Notes: generated from the sequence alone by a model not told the origin. A stretch of 41,498 nt of DNA from Chloroflexota bacterium (GCA_009840355.1 VXNZ01000024.1:1-41498); one strand, 5' to 3'. Positions 31,578-40,061 are shown, counted from the stretch's first letter. Made by a program: numbers and translations.

Positions 31578-32530
31578 CACGCCAGCCGGTGATTAGGCTC
31601 CACCTCCACCAGCGGCGGGATGGGCATGGTGCGGCACTGGGTTGTTGCCTTGCTGCATCGCTCTAGGAACGGGCACCTGTCGGGCGCGTCTATCATCTTG
31701 GGCGGCGCGCCGCGGATAGGGTTTAGAGCCTGCTGCCCTGTGTCCAAGCGTGGTATCGCTTGGAACAAGCCCCATGTGTACGGGTGCAACGGCTTGGCGA
31801 ACAGCGCCTTCGTGTCAGTGTATTCCACGACTGAGCCGCCGTACATCACCGCGACCGTCTCCGTCATCTGCGCTATCACACCTAAATCGTGCGTGATGAG
31901 CATGATCGCGGAGTGGTTCTCCTCGCGCAGCTGGCTGAGGCGGTGCAGAATTTCCGCTTGCAGCGTTACATCAAGGTTTGAGGTCGGCTCGTCGGCGATT
32001 AGCACCTTCGGCTTTAACGCGACGCCTATTGCCATCAGCACGCGCTGCGCCATACCGCCGCTCAGCTGGAACGGGTAGCGATTGAGCATATTCTTGGCGT
32101 CCGGTATGCCCATTTGCCCCAGCAGATCGATCGCGAGATTGCGCGCGCGCCTGCGTCCCATGTCCGTGTGTTCCAAGACGATTTCTTCGACTTGCTTGCC
32201 GATTGGAATGACAGGGTTGAGCGCCGCGCCGGCGTCCTGGAAGATTAGCGAAATCTCCTTGCCGCGGATGTGCCGTATTTCTTCGGGCGTCATCCTCAAC
32301 AGTTCCTGCCCGTTGTAGGTGATGCTGCCCTTGACGATTTCGCCGGGGAACGGCACGAGCTGCAGTATGGAAAGCGCGGTAACCGTCTTTCCGGAGCCGC
32401 TCTCGCCCACGACTCCGAGGATGGAGTCTTCTTTCAATGTGAGCGAAACACCGTTGACCGCCCTATTCACGCCTTCCTTCGTGCTGAAGTAGGTGTGCAG
32501 GTCTCTTATTTCGAGGAGATTTGCAGGCAT
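31553..32530 (-). CDS. Peptide/nickel-type ABC transporter ATP-binding protein (DppD/OppD family), orphan
   Basis: A cytoplasmic ATPase of 325 aa that drives peptide-type importers. Seen are LHTYFSTKEGVNRAVNGVSLTL at the N-terminus, Walker A GESGSGKT near 41, the Q-loop LIFQDAGAALNP, signature LSGGMAQRV near 158, Walker B VLIADEPTSNLD and H-loop ITHDLG. The C-terminal oligopeptide-ATPase domain has CPFLERCSKATTQC...C, the four-Cys set that can hold a 4Fe-4S cluster in DppD. The canonical GGMRQR is GGMAQR here. DppD proteins normally pair with a DppF and with two permeases, none of which is adjacent. It could serve the ATPase-less importer at 2603-6465, but the DppF partner must lie elsewhere. 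Confidence 0.92.
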   Translation of the reverse strand: MPANLLEIRDLHTYFSTKEGVNRAVNGVSLTLKEDSILGVVGESGSGKTVTALSILQLVPFPGEIVKGSITYNGQELLRMTPEEIRHIRGKEISLIFQDAGAALNPVIPIGKQVEEIVLEHTDMGRRRARNLAIDLLGQMGIPDAKNMLNRYPFQLSGGMAQRVLMAIGVALKPKVLIADEPTSNLDVTLQAEILHRLSQLREENHSAIMLITHDLGVIAQMTETVAVMYGGSVVEYTDTKALFAKPLHPYTWGLFQAIPRLDTGQQALNPIRGAPPKMIDAPDRCPFLERCSKATTQCRTMPIPPLVEVEPNHRLACYNPVVYA

Positions 32531-32653
32531 GGCATATCGTTCGTGGTGGCTGCGTATATGGTTATGGGACGGCTATTGCAGCGTAATTAACGGCGGCGCA
32601 ATCAATAATGAACGCGTTGACGATCGTGATGTCCGCCGTCTATGCCAGCGCCG

Positions 32654-33319
32654 TTACACTCGTGCGAGCGCGGGGACGGCGTCGCGCAACGAAATTGCGC
32701 TGCACCTGCCCGCCTTTATCTCGGTGATGAGATCGTCAATGTCGCGTATCGGCTGCTGAAAGCGCGTCGCGTAGTTGCCGACTTCCTTGATGGCATGGGC
32801 GTCGCTGGCGCCGGTGGTGTGCATGCTGAACCAGTCCGCGATGTCGCTGGCGAAGTGGTTTTCCTCGTCCGTGCCTCGTCCGTTGAAGATTTCCACGGCA
32901 TCAACCAAGCTGAAGACATGGTTGCGGCAAGCCCGTTCCAGCATCTCTTGGTACGCCTCCTCGCTGGTGTGCGCCTGCTTGCGATAGAAACGGCGGTACG
33001 GATGCGCCACCACCATCGCGCCGCCCACCTCGTCCACCAGTTCGCGCACATACGCCGCCTTGTGCATGCCGAAGATGTACTCTGACAAGCCATATACCAA
33101 GATATGCCCCTCCTCGGTCGTAACCTCGCAGCCGGCGAGCACAAGGAAGTCGTGCTTGCGCGTTAGGGCTTCTACGTCTTTGGGTTCCCAGAACCTGTCG
33201 TGGTCGGTGATGCATATACCGTCAAGACCGAAGCGCTTCGAATTGGTAATAAGTTCTTCAGGAGAATGAAATGCGTCGTCCGAAGTTGGGAAGGTGTGCG
33301 TGTGAATGTCTATAAGCAA
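32654..33319 (-). CDS. PHP domain metal-dependent phosphoesterase
   Basis: A PHP-fold hydrolase of 221 aa from TTG 33319; the frame extends to GTG 33373 but that reaches into a dispersed palindrome. Metal ligands are seen in order: IDIHTHTF at the N-terminus, ITDHDRF near 35, GCEVTTEEGHILVYG near 65, VVAHPYRR near 105, DAVEIFNGRG near 145, and TGASDAH near 175. This is the full trinuclear PHP set, so an active enzyme is expected. The family hydrolyses phosphoesters such as nucleotides, sugar phosphates or nucleic acid ends; this stand-alone type resembles YciV-like proteins. It is 123 bp upstream of the orphan ATPase on the same strand. Confidence 0.88.
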   Translation of the reverse strand: MLIDIHTHTFPTSDDAFHSPEELITNSKRFGLDGICITDHDRFWEPKDVEALTRKHDFLVLAGCEVTTEEGHILVYGLSEYIFGMHKAAYVRELVDEVGGAMVVAHPYRRFYRKQAHTSEEAYQEMLERACRNHVFSLVDAVEIFNGRGTDEENHFASDIADWFSMHTTGASDAHAIKEVGNYATRFQQPIRDIDDLITEIKAGRCSAISLRDAVPALARV

Positions 33320-33383
33320 GTGGAAAGTCCGCCGTGAGGTTCTAATCGCGAAGGTGAGAGTGGCCCAATTCACTCTCCACCGT

Positions 33384-33410
33384 AACCTTCCCTCATCAAG
33401 AGGGAAGGGA
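33384..33410 (-). repeat. Dispersed intergenic palindrome, copy 7
   Basis: AACCTTCCCTCATCAAGAGG then GAAGGGA, minus orientation, upstream of the PHP gene. Confidence 0.6.
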
Positions 33411-33556
33411 CATTATAACGTCTGCCCAAGTCTGCCACTGGTATAGCGCAAAGTCAAGGCAGCTACGCCGTTATTGAGCCTAGTATCTTCTGCGATAACG
33501 TGAGGACTGTCAAGCGCGGCTATGGCACTGATGGCGCAGTCAATTCCCTTTAATCA

Positions 33557-34447
33557 CTATCGCCCCAACGCATTGATGAGCGCCCTGATGTGTTCCGGCG
33601 TTGTGCCGCAGCAACCGCCAAGTATATTCACGCCGACATCGTGCGCCATCACCTTGAACCGCTCTGCCATATATTCCGGCGACTCCGGATATACAATCTC
33701 GCCGTTGATGGGCGCCGGTATGCCCGCGTTGGAGTGAATTAGCAGGTAGCCGTCCGTAGCCGCGCGCAGCTCACGGGCGAGTTCGATCATCACGTCGATG
33801 CCGTTGCCGCAGTTCGCGCCCACAATGTCCGCGCCCGCTTCTTGCAGCTTGCTGACCGCGTCCGCCGGCTTCGACCCCATCATCGTGAAGAATCCGCGCG
33901 GTCCCTTGTCGAAGAACATCGTGGACATCACCACGAGATCGGTGTTCTCCTTCGCTGCGCGCACCGCGATGACCGCTTCGTTGATGTCGATCATCGTCTC
34001 GATATTCACCGCGTCCACGCCGCCGTCCGCGAGTGCGACAATCTGCTCGACGAATACTTCGTATGCCTGTTCTTCAGTCAGCGGATTGTCTCGCAGCGGG
34101 TCGTTCAGCACCTCGCCGGTCGGTCCAACCGACCCCACGACAAAGCATCCGTCAGGCGCTTGACTGCGGGCGAGTTCCGCGCCCAGCCTGTTGAACTCGG
34201 CAGCCCTGTCCGCAAAGCCATAATGACTCTGTCGCAGGCTTGTGCCGCCGAATGTGTTCGTCAGCACCATGTCAGACCCGGCATCGAAGTACGCTTTCGC
34301 CATGCCTTGCACCACATCTGGGTGGCTGACATTCCACTCTTCAGGATCACCGTCTTCCAGCCCGTGTTGCTGCAAGTAGCTGCCCGTTGCACCGTCTGAG
34401 ACTAACAGATCGCCTTTTGCAAGCCGCTGCAAAATCGTGTCCGCCAT
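33557..34447 (-). CDS. Homocysteine S-methyltransferase family protein
   Basis: A zinc-dependent methyltransferase of 296 aa from ATG 34447, with AGAGGA nearby; the preceding TTG at 34453 is less likely. The N-terminus LVSDGATGSYLQQHGLEDG, the PDVVQGMAKAYFDAGSDMVLTNTFGG segment and GSVGPTGEVL are typical. The three zinc Cys are in GANCGNG (near 205) and GGCCGTT (near 282). It transfers a methyl group from a donor such as betaine, S-methylmethionine or a corrinoid protein to homocysteine or a related thiol. The length matches single-domain enzymes or the corrinoid-system MtbB/MtgB helpers rather than full MetH. It is downstream of the PF13769-type gene, 61 bp apart, in the same orientation. 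Confidence 0.9.
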   Translation of the reverse strand: MADTILQRLAKGDLLVSDGATGSYLQQHGLEDGDPEEWNVSHPDVVQGMAKAYFDAGSDMVLTNTFGGTSLRQSHYGFADRAAEFNRLGAELARSQAPDGCFVVGSVGPTGEVLNDPLRDNPLTEEQAYEVFVEQIVALADGGVDAVNIETMIDINEAVIAVRAAKENTDLVVMSTMFFDKGPRGFFTMMGSKPADAVSKLQEAGADIVGANCGNGIDVMIELARELRAATDGYLLIHSNAGIPAPINGEIVYPESPEYMAERFKVMAHDVGVNILGGCCGTTPEHIRALINALGR

Positions 34448-34508
34448 ATTCAATATCCTCTACGTCTTACATCTTGCTTATATCGGTCATTTCGACATTT
34501 CGCCGGAA

Positions 34509-34853
34509 TCACTCGTCGAGCCAGTGATTAATCGCACCTGGCATAGCGTCTCGCTGACCGGCATTCTGCAAATCGCGTATTCGTGCCACGAAGTCCGCCG
34601 GAAAGTTCGTATTAAACCGCGCCGCGACCGAGTCCGCCGCTTCCTGTGCCGTGCCGCTCACATCAGCAAAGTCGTGCCATTCCCACGCCATCAGGTAATC
34701 GTCGCTGCCCATACTCCCGTCGAACATGGCAATCGCATCCACGCCTTGTTGAAAGCGAGCATCGAGAGGCACGCTAACCGGCGGCGCGCCGGCTTCGACC
34801 GCCTGTACCTGCACCGGAATCTCCTTCCAGTACATCACCCTAACCTTAACCAT
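34509..34853 (-). CDS. PF13769-type ('virulence factor') small protein
   Basis: A soluble protein of 114 aa. The opening VKVRVMYWKEIPVQVQA, then PLDARFQQGVDAIAM and GSDDYLMAWEW, matches my recollection of the Pfam family PF13769, labelled virulence factor although its function is unknown. In other bacteria such genes often sit beside folate- and corrinoid-dependent methyl-transfer genes. Here it lies 61 bp upstream of a homocysteine methyltransferase gene, consistent with a one-carbon role. The name should not be taken as evidence of pathogenicity. The family call is from memory of the motif. Confidence 0.68.
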   Translation of the reverse strand: MVKVRVMYWKEIPVQVQAVEAGAPPVSVPLDARFQQGVDAIAMFDGSMGSDDYLMAWEWHDFADVSGTAQEAADSVAARFNTNFPADFVARIRDLQNAGQRDAMPGAINHWLDE

Positions 34854-34942
34854 ACACCGCCCTCAACCAGTATAAGCGAATTATATTCTTGCGAAGAGAC
34901 ACAAGGCATCAAACTCATGCCCGCATGTCCATCATCGCCCGC

Positions 34943-36154
34943 CTAGAACAGCCCGTCCGTCCCCGGCTCCATACCCATGAAATACCGTCCAGCCGTATCA
35001 TAATGTGTAAGCCGGCCTTGCACCTGCTGATTGATGACATGCACATCTTGGAAGCGCCGCTGCACCGGATTGCTTTCGAATATCGCGGACGAGCCGCACA
35101 GCGTATATGCGATGTCCACCACATCGGCAGCCTTGCGATTGGCGTGCGTGCTGGCGAGTCGCATGTGTATTCGCTGGCTCATCGTCAATGGTTCGCCTGC
35201 CGCGACAGATTGCCACACCGCGCCGGCGGATTCACGCAGGAACGCCCGCGCCGAGTGCCAGATAGCCTCTGCCTCGCCGACCTGCCGCTGCGTCGTGGAC
35301 CAGTCTCGCAGCAATGGTGTCTCCGCTGACATATTGCCTGGCACCTTGCGATTCGCAAGTTCCTTAGCCGCGTCCAAGCCCGCCCTTGCAGCACCAAGCG
35401 CCACCGTGGCGAAGCCCGACGCGAATAGCAGCGATGTCGGTATCTGATAGACCGGTCCGTCTTCTCGCGGCGCTGCCGACGGGTCGTATGTGCGGTGCTT
35501 GGGGATGAACAACTCGTCCGCCTCGAAGCCCCAGCTCGCCGTGCCGCGCAGACCGTTCACCTGCCAGTTGTTCACCATATCCACTTCCGCCTTCGGGATC
35601 AGCAGGATACGCATTTCTTCGCGCGGCACAGCGCCGCCTGCACTCGCGCCGGAGCCGTCTGCGCTGACGATTGGCGTCAGAGCGGCGATCCAGGTCGCGT
35701 GGTCGCTGCCGCTGCTGAAGTTCCATCGCCCGCTTAAGCTAAACCCGCCGTCAACCTCGACAGCCCGCGACCGCGACATGGGCGGTCCGTTCGTAATCAC
35801 GGCGCGCGGGTTGCCGTATATCTCTTCGCGCGTCTTGTCGTTCATCCGTGTGGAGTTTGTGGCGAAGACGTTGTTCTGGTTCATAGACCATCCCACGCTA
35901 CCGTCCGCCTCGGCGAATATCTGCACGATGCGAAGAAAATCAGGGTGGTCGAGTTGCGCGCCGCCGAGATTGCGCGGCATCAGCAGGCGAAAAAAGCCGG
36001 CGTCCGCAATTTCGTCGGACACATCGGTTGGTATCTTGCGCTCTTCGTTGATGCGGCCAGTGTTCGCCGCCACAAGCGCCGCCAACTCCCGCGCCTTCTC
36101 GATGTACTTTTCGCTGTTCCGCTCTTTCGAAATCATCGTATCGCCGAACTCCAT
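34943..36154 (-). CDS. Acyl-CoA dehydrogenase-family flavoprotein (HsaA/DszC-like monooxygenase group)
   Basis: A protein of 403 aa. The N-terminal helical domain has EADGSVGWSMNQNNVFATNS. The central beta domain has VDGGFSLSGRWNFSSGSDHATWIAAL and VNGLRGTASWGFEADELFIP, and the C-terminal helical domain has HMRLASTHANRKAADVVDIAYTLCGSSAIFESNPVQRRFQDVHVINQQVQ. The pattern SGxWxFxSG with the WxxxG(L)RGTxS strand is that of group D flavin-dependent monooxygenases such as HsaA and DszC more than true acyl-CoA dehydrogenases. These use reduced flavin and oxygen on aromatic or sulfur compounds; a separate flavin reductase would be needed and none is adjacent. ATG 36154. Confidence 0.86.
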   Translation of the reverse strand: MEFGDTMISKERNSEKYIEKARELAALVAANTGRINEERKIPTDVSDEIADAGFFRLLMPRNLGGAQLDHPDFLRIVQIFAEADGSVGWSMNQNNVFATNSTRMNDKTREEIYGNPRAVITNGPPMSRSRAVEVDGGFSLSGRWNFSSGSDHATWIAALTPIVSADGSGASAGGAVPREEMRILLIPKAEVDMVNNWQVNGLRGTASWGFEADELFIPKHRTYDPSAAPREDGPVYQIPTSLLFASGFATVALGAARAGLDAAKELANRKVPGNMSAETPLLRDWSTTQRQVGEAEAIWHSARAFLRESAGAVWQSVAAGEPLTMSQRIHMRLASTHANRKAADVVDIAYTLCGSSAIFESNPVQRRFQDVHVINQQVQGRLTHYDTAGRYFMGMEPGTDGLF

Positions 36155-36233
36155 TCATCAGGACTAGCCGCCGTAATTGTCAGCCTATACATACCATCCG
36201 CCCGCAACCGTTCATTGTGCTATTCGCGACCAA

Positions 36234-37214
36234 TTATATCCCCAGCAACGCCTCGACATTCTTGTACAGAATCGCTTCCTTCTCGTCTTCCGTCAGGCTT
36301 TCCAGTCCCATAAGCCACGACACGGGCCAGTCGATTGCCATGTCGAAGGGCCAATCAGTGCCGAACAACACGCGTTCCACGCCCACGAGGTCTATCAGCA
36401 TTCGGAGCGCCCGTTCGTCGTGCGTGAGGCAGTCGTAGTAGAAATCGCTCAGGTATTCGCTCGGCGGCTTGACGATGTGCTCGCGCGCCTCGGAACGTAC
36501 TTGCCAGCCCCTGTCCATCCGACCGATACCGTAGCATACATATCCACCCGCGTGCGACAGGCATATTCGCAAGTCGGGATGCCTGTCCATCACGCCGCCG
36601 AACACGAACGCCGCGAATGTTACCGTGCGGTCGGCGAGATTGCCGATCGTGTTGGGGAGGTGATACTTTGAGGAACGCGGGCTTACGATTGTAGGCCCTC
36701 CTTGGTGAATCAGCAGCACCGCGCCGATTTGCTCCGCTGCCGCCCACAGCGGCTCGAACTCCGGGTCGTCGTAGGTCTTGCCGTTCACATGGTCGCCAAT
36801 CATCGCGCCCTTCAGCCCAAGTTTCACGACCGAGCGTTCTAACTCTGCCACGGAAGCGGCGACATCCTGCATCGGCAGATTCGCCAAGCCGGCGAAGCGC
36901 GTGGGATGGTCCTTCGTCAGCTGCGAGACATAATCGTTCGCCTCGCGCGACATTGCCGCTACGGTAGCGGCGTCCTTGTCGTAATTGTAGAAGTACGCGT
37001 TGGTTGACAGAACATGCACATCCACGCCGATGGAATCCATGTCCGCCAGCCGCTCTTCCGGCGTCCACGCAGTTCTGGGATTGTAGTTAAGCATCCCGCC
37101 GGCGTCATGCATCGTGCCGTACCAGTCTTCGCCTTTTCCCGCAGCCCGCACGAACCCTTCCGGCGAAATATGCGCGTGTATGTCTATGCTTCTGGTCAAC
37201 TCAACATCTCCCAT
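36234..37214 (-). CDS. Amidohydrolase family protein (ACMSD-like decarboxylase/hydrolase)
   Basis: A metal-dependent TIM-barrel enzyme of 326 aa in the amidohydrolase-2 family. Metal ligands seen are IDIHAHISPEGF (HxH, N-terminus), LIHQGGPT near 170, LSHAGGYVCYGIGR near 223, and the Asp in LFGTDWPFDM near 285. Sequence style is that of 2-amino-3-carboxymuconate-6-semialdehyde decarboxylase and gamma-resorcylate decarboxylase relatives, which usually carry out non-oxidative decarboxylation in aromatic breakdown. It lies 79 bp upstream of the flavoprotein gene on the same strand; together they could form a small aromatic-degradation unit, though no substrate can be named. Confidence 0.9.
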   Translation of the reverse strand: MGDVELTRSIDIHAHISPEGFVRAAGKGEDWYGTMHDAGGMLNYNPRTAWTPEERLADMDSIGVDVHVLSTNAYFYNYDKDAATVAAMSREANDYVSQLTKDHPTRFAGLANLPMQDVAASVAELERSVVKLGLKGAMIGDHVNGKTYDDPEFEPLWAAAEQIGAVLLIHQGGPTIVSPRSSKYHLPNTIGNLADRTVTFAAFVFGGVMDRHPDLRICLSHAGGYVCYGIGRMDRGWQVRSEAREHIVKPPSEYLSDFYYDCLTHDERALRMLIDLVGVERVLFGTDWPFDMAIDWPVSWLMGLESLTEDEKEAILYKNVEALLGI

Positions 37215-37258
37215 CCAGTGTTGGGCATAATTATTGGGGATAATCGCCGTTCATTTTG

Positions 37259-37294
37259 TCCCTTCCCCCTTGATGCGGTAACGTTAGGATGGGC
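37259..37294 (+). repeat. Dispersed intergenic palindrome, copy 8
   Basis: CCTTCCCCCTTGATG with ACGTTAGGATGGG, upstream of the amidohydrolase gene. Confidence 0.52.
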
Positions 37295-37397
37295 GTGATT
37301 TGAACATTGCCCGCCGCTATTCCATCGGCAATGATCCCGTCAATGAGCACGATTACTGCTGATACAGTCTGTGTCGACATATATCGGCAAATTCCCA

Positions 37398-37700
37398 CTA
37401 CTGCGTTTCAGTCAGCGCGGGCTTGAGATACTCGTCCCACGGGTCCCTAGTTCCGGCGTCCCGTATGCCATTCACCAAGTCAGCGACTTGCCTGCCGTGC
37501 CGTGCCGCGATGTCGTCCGCCGTATCGTCGCCGCACAGAGCCACGAGCGCCGTCCGCAGTGCGTCCACATACTCGACCGTCTCGAGCAGCGCGGCTTCCT
37601 TGTCCCGACGAGACTTGATGCCTTCCAGCCTTTCGAGCCAGTCGATTCCGCGCTCTACTTCGTCGAAATCGTCATCGCTGAACTTCACAGTAGTAGTCAT
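37398..37700 (-). CDS. Small soluble protein (unrecognised)
   Basis: A protein of 100 aa from ATG 37700, chosen because GGAGGG stands 9 nt upstream; another ATG at 37709 directly abuts that site. It is charged and mostly helical by eye (DDDFDEVERGIDWLERLEGIKSRRDKEAALLETVEYVDALRTALVAL). No Cys cluster, membrane segment or DNA-binding motif is evident. I do not recognise the family. It is 183 bp upstream of the amidohydrolase gene on the same strand. A competing plus-strand frame overlaps it but has no ribosome binding site. Confidence 0.55.
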   Translation of the reverse strand: MTTTVKFSDDDFDEVERGIDWLERLEGIKSRRDKEAALLETVEYVDALRTALVALCGDDTADDIAARHGRQVADLVNGIRDAGTRDPWDEYLKPALTETQ

Positions 37701-37914
37701 GCCCGACATCCCTCCAATTGACTGCCTTTATGCTCTCGCCAGCATCCCATCCGTTGCCGAATTGTACCACATGTCTTTTCACACTCATGGGCAGGTTAGG
37801 AGGAGGACAAGTACGATAATCATCGCTCATGAGCCGCCACGCCCTGACTTGCCGCATTCACCCGCACGGCTTATTATGTAACATCGCTAATAGACAGTAA
37901 GGGGGGGTGCCATC

Positions 37915-38586
37915 ATGATGAAAACAAGCAATACCCTACGGGTGGCGGATGTTCTGGAACGCTACGGAAGCTGTCTTGAACTCGTGCCGATGGACCCGAA
38001 CTTCAAGAATATAAGCGTTGGACTGTATGTGAAGAACGACATCTGCACGGTGTGGACATTCAGTGGCAAGCGGGGCGTAGAGGCGCGCATCGAACAGATA
38101 CGCGATCAACTTGTCGCGCTTGGCGGCATGGAAGCGGTATCGGGCACCTACAATCAGGCGCGCTTCGCGTGTGGCTTTCTTCATGAACGACCGATGAAAT
38201 TCCTGATGACACAGGCAGTGGGCAAGGCGCCGGACTACGCGCCACCGCAGGGCGATATGACCATTCGAGACTCACGCTCGCCGCTGACGATTAAGGTGTC
38301 AGGCAGCCAGCGAGACGACGCTTATGTATATTCCGTGTCCGTAGAGGGAGACGCCCCTAGGCCTGCCGTGCGGTTGCGAATGGTCGTTGCGGGCTTTCTG
38401 CGCTACGGCGAGATGCAAAAGGTCGGCGACACCGAAGTCGTATTCCCTTGCGGCAGTCGCCACGACGAGCTAATGCGCCTGCTGCTGCCATACTCGCGCA
38501 ACATTTCCAGCGTGGAAGGCATGATGGCAGCCGAAGCATTGCGAGGGCAGATGACGACAGGAACGCTGGGCTTCTCGCAGACCTAG
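37915..38586 (+). CDS. Hypothetical protein (unrecognised, 223 aa)
   Basis: I do not recognise the family. The N-terminal part (residues 8-70, TLRVADVLERYGSCLELVPM...GLYVKNDICTVWTFSGKRGVEARIEQIRDQLVALGG) looks like a compact alpha/beta domain. A second part (about 85-190) contains beta strands with SRSPLTIKVSGSQRDDAYVYSVSVEG. No signal peptide, membrane segment or metal motif is visible. The start is well supported: a G-rich ribosome binding site (AAGGGGGGG) precedes the ATG by 9 nt. It lies 36 bp upstream of the DUF4268 gene and may be co-transcribed with the toxin-antitoxin-like genes. Confidence 0.7.
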   Translation: MMKTSNTLRVADVLERYGSCLELVPMDPNFKNISVGLYVKNDICTVWTFSGKRGVEARIEQIRDQLVALGGMEAVSGTYNQARFACGFLHERPMKFLMTQAVGKAPDYAPPQGDMTIRDSRSPLTIKVSGSQRDDAYVYSVSVEGDAPRPAVRLRMVVAGFLRYGEMQKVGDTEVVFPCGSRHDELMRLLLPYSRNISSVEGMMAAEALRGQMTTGTLGFSQT

Positions 38587-38622
38587 GCGGACTGGCATGA
38601 ATGGAGGGGATAAAGGGTTGAG

Positions 38623-39594
38623 ATGACGACGGCGCAGGAATTGGGGACGATTGAGAAGGTGGACATAAGGCAGGTGTGGCCGACCGAACCTGGCCACTTC
38701 ACGCCCTGGCTTGGCGAGAATCTGGACAAACTGGGTGCTGAAATAGGCTTGGATTTGGAATTAGTAGAGACTGAGGCGCAAGTAGGTCCGTTCAGGCTTG
38801 ATGTGAGAGCGCAAGACGCAAACATCAGGGGCGAAGTCATAATTGAGAACCAGTTCGGGCACACAGACCACTCTCACCTTGGTCAACTACTGACTTATGC
38901 GAGCGGGTTTGACGCAGGCGTAGTCGTGTGGATTGCAGAGAACTTCCGCGACGAGCATAGGGAGGCATTGGACTATCTGAACCATCGAACTGGCGAAGAT
39001 ACGCAGTTTTTTGGTGTTGAAGTGGAGCTTTGGAAGATTGATGGCTCTCGCCCCGCAGTCAACTTCAAGATGGTAGCCTTCCCTAACGAATGGTCACCGA
39101 ATAGGAGATTAGGTACGATACCTGCATCGGGGCGAGGAGAGCAATATAGGGAGTTTTATCAGACTCTTATAGACACAATGAGGGATGTGCATAAATTTAC
39201 GAATAGGAAGAAAGCAGGGACTAGAGCCTACTGCACTTTCCCCACAGGACAGACAGGATTTAGTTACACTCCCTATCTCACCACAAGCAACATGAACAGA
39301 GCAAGAGTTGAGCTATATCTCAACGGCGATAGCAACAAGAACAAGACATACTTTGACCTGTTAGTGAGCGATAGAGACGACATTGAGTCTGAACTTGGGG
39401 AACTTCTGTGGGAGCGATTGGACGATAAGAAAGCGTGTCGTATATCAATTGCACGCCAAGGAAGCATTGACGACGACGAAGAGGCGCTCGAAGAAATTCG
39501 GGAGTGGATGGTTGATCGGCTGCTGAAGTTCAAGGAAGTGTTTGGACCTAGGTTGGCGGAGTTGGCGGATGAACCGACAGAGAGGGCGTTATGA
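38623..39594 (+). CDS. DUF4268 domain protein with nuclease-like N-terminal domain
   Basis: A protein of 323 aa. The N-terminal part (about 25-130) reads GPFRLDVRAQ...GEVIIENQFGHTDHSHLGQLLTYASGFDAGVVVWIAENFRDEHREALDYLN. The Asp, then E-x-N-Q after about 15 residues, is arranged like a PD-(D/E)xK restriction-nuclease core. The C-terminal part (about 165-315, REFYQTLIDTMRDVHKFTNRKK ... EWMVDRLLKFKEVFGPRLAEL) is the DUF4268 domain. Such proteins are often found in defence or mobile regions; the activity is not established. ATG 38623. Its stop overlaps the next gene by 4 bp. Base use in 38750-39550 is noticeably richer in A/T than its neighbours, suggesting transfer. Confidence 0.82.
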   Translation: MTTAQELGTIEKVDIRQVWPTEPGHFTPWLGENLDKLGAEIGLDLELVETEAQVGPFRLDVRAQDANIRGEVIIENQFGHTDHSHLGQLLTYASGFDAGVVVWIAENFRDEHREALDYLNHRTGEDTQFFGVEVELWKIDGSRPAVNFKMVAFPNEWSPNRRLGTIPASGRGEQYREFYQTLIDTMRDVHKFTNRKKAGTRAYCTFPTGQTGFSYTPYLTTSNMNRARVELYLNGDSNKNKTYFDLLVSDRDDIESELGELLWERLDDKKACRISIARQGSIDDDEEALEEIREWMVDRLLKFKEVFGPRLAELADEPTERAL

Positions 39595-40061
39595 CGCAGT
39601 CGATTACAACTGAGGCGAGAGAAGGCGTTATGGACTCAGGCAAAGCCTGCCGCCCGCCCGTTGACCTCGCCGATGTGCCGAATGACGGTCCACTTTTCGA
39701 AGGGACTGATGTGCCGGTGCAGTACATGTTTGCCTATTTGGACGAGGGCTACAACCCGTACACCTTCCTGAAATACTTCCCGTCGGTGGACATGGTGCAG
39801 GCTGTTGTGGCGATTAGGGCAAGGGAGCATGTCAACGCTGACGACATCATTCACAGTGAACGGGAGAGGATGAGCGGAACTCCGGTGTTCAAGGGGTCGC
39901 GAGTTCCCGTTAGAACGCTGTTCAACTATATATCGTATGGCTACTCTATTGACGGATTTCTTGCGATGTTCCCGACTGTCGAGCGTGAGCAGGCGCTCAA
40001 AGCCCTTGGAATAGCAAGTGACGCCTTGGAAAGCATCGCTTATGAAGCTGCTGCTCAATGA
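39591..40061 (+). CDS. Double DUF433 protein, putative antitoxin
   Basis: A protein of 156 aa containing two DUF433 helix-turn-helix-like units in tandem. The first is about 28-75 (PLFEGTDVPVQYMFAYLDEGYNPYTFLKYFPSVDMVQAVVAI) and the second about 94-145 (PVFKGSRVPVRTLFNYISYGYSIDGFLAMFPTVEREQALKAL). Single DUF433 proteins of about 75 aa are the usual partners of DUF5615 (PIN-like) proteins in predicted toxin-antitoxin pairs, where they should act as antitoxin and DNA-binding repressor. Fusion of two units could let one chain act as a built-in dimer. The ATG at 39591 overlaps the DUF4268 stop (ATGA); an inner ATG at 39630 is possible. The DUF5615 gene starts inside its end. Confidence 0.85.
   Translation: MTQSITTEAREGVMDSGKACRPPVDLADVPNDGPLFEGTDVPVQYMFAYLDEGYNPYTFLKYFPSVDMVQAVVAIRAREHVNADDIIHSERERMSGTPVFKGSRVPVRTLFNYISYGYSIDGFLAMFPTVEREQALKALGIASDALESIAYEAAAQ

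Noticed and set aside
37672-37857. Minus-strand 61-codon frame before the small 100-aa gene
   Set aside because: Overlaps the start of that gene, shows no family and no good ribosome binding site.
37423-37881. Plus-strand 152-codon frame opposite the small 100-aa gene
   Set aside because: Ser-rich composition typical of a shadow frame and no ribosome binding site; the minus-strand gene has GGAGGG at good spacing.
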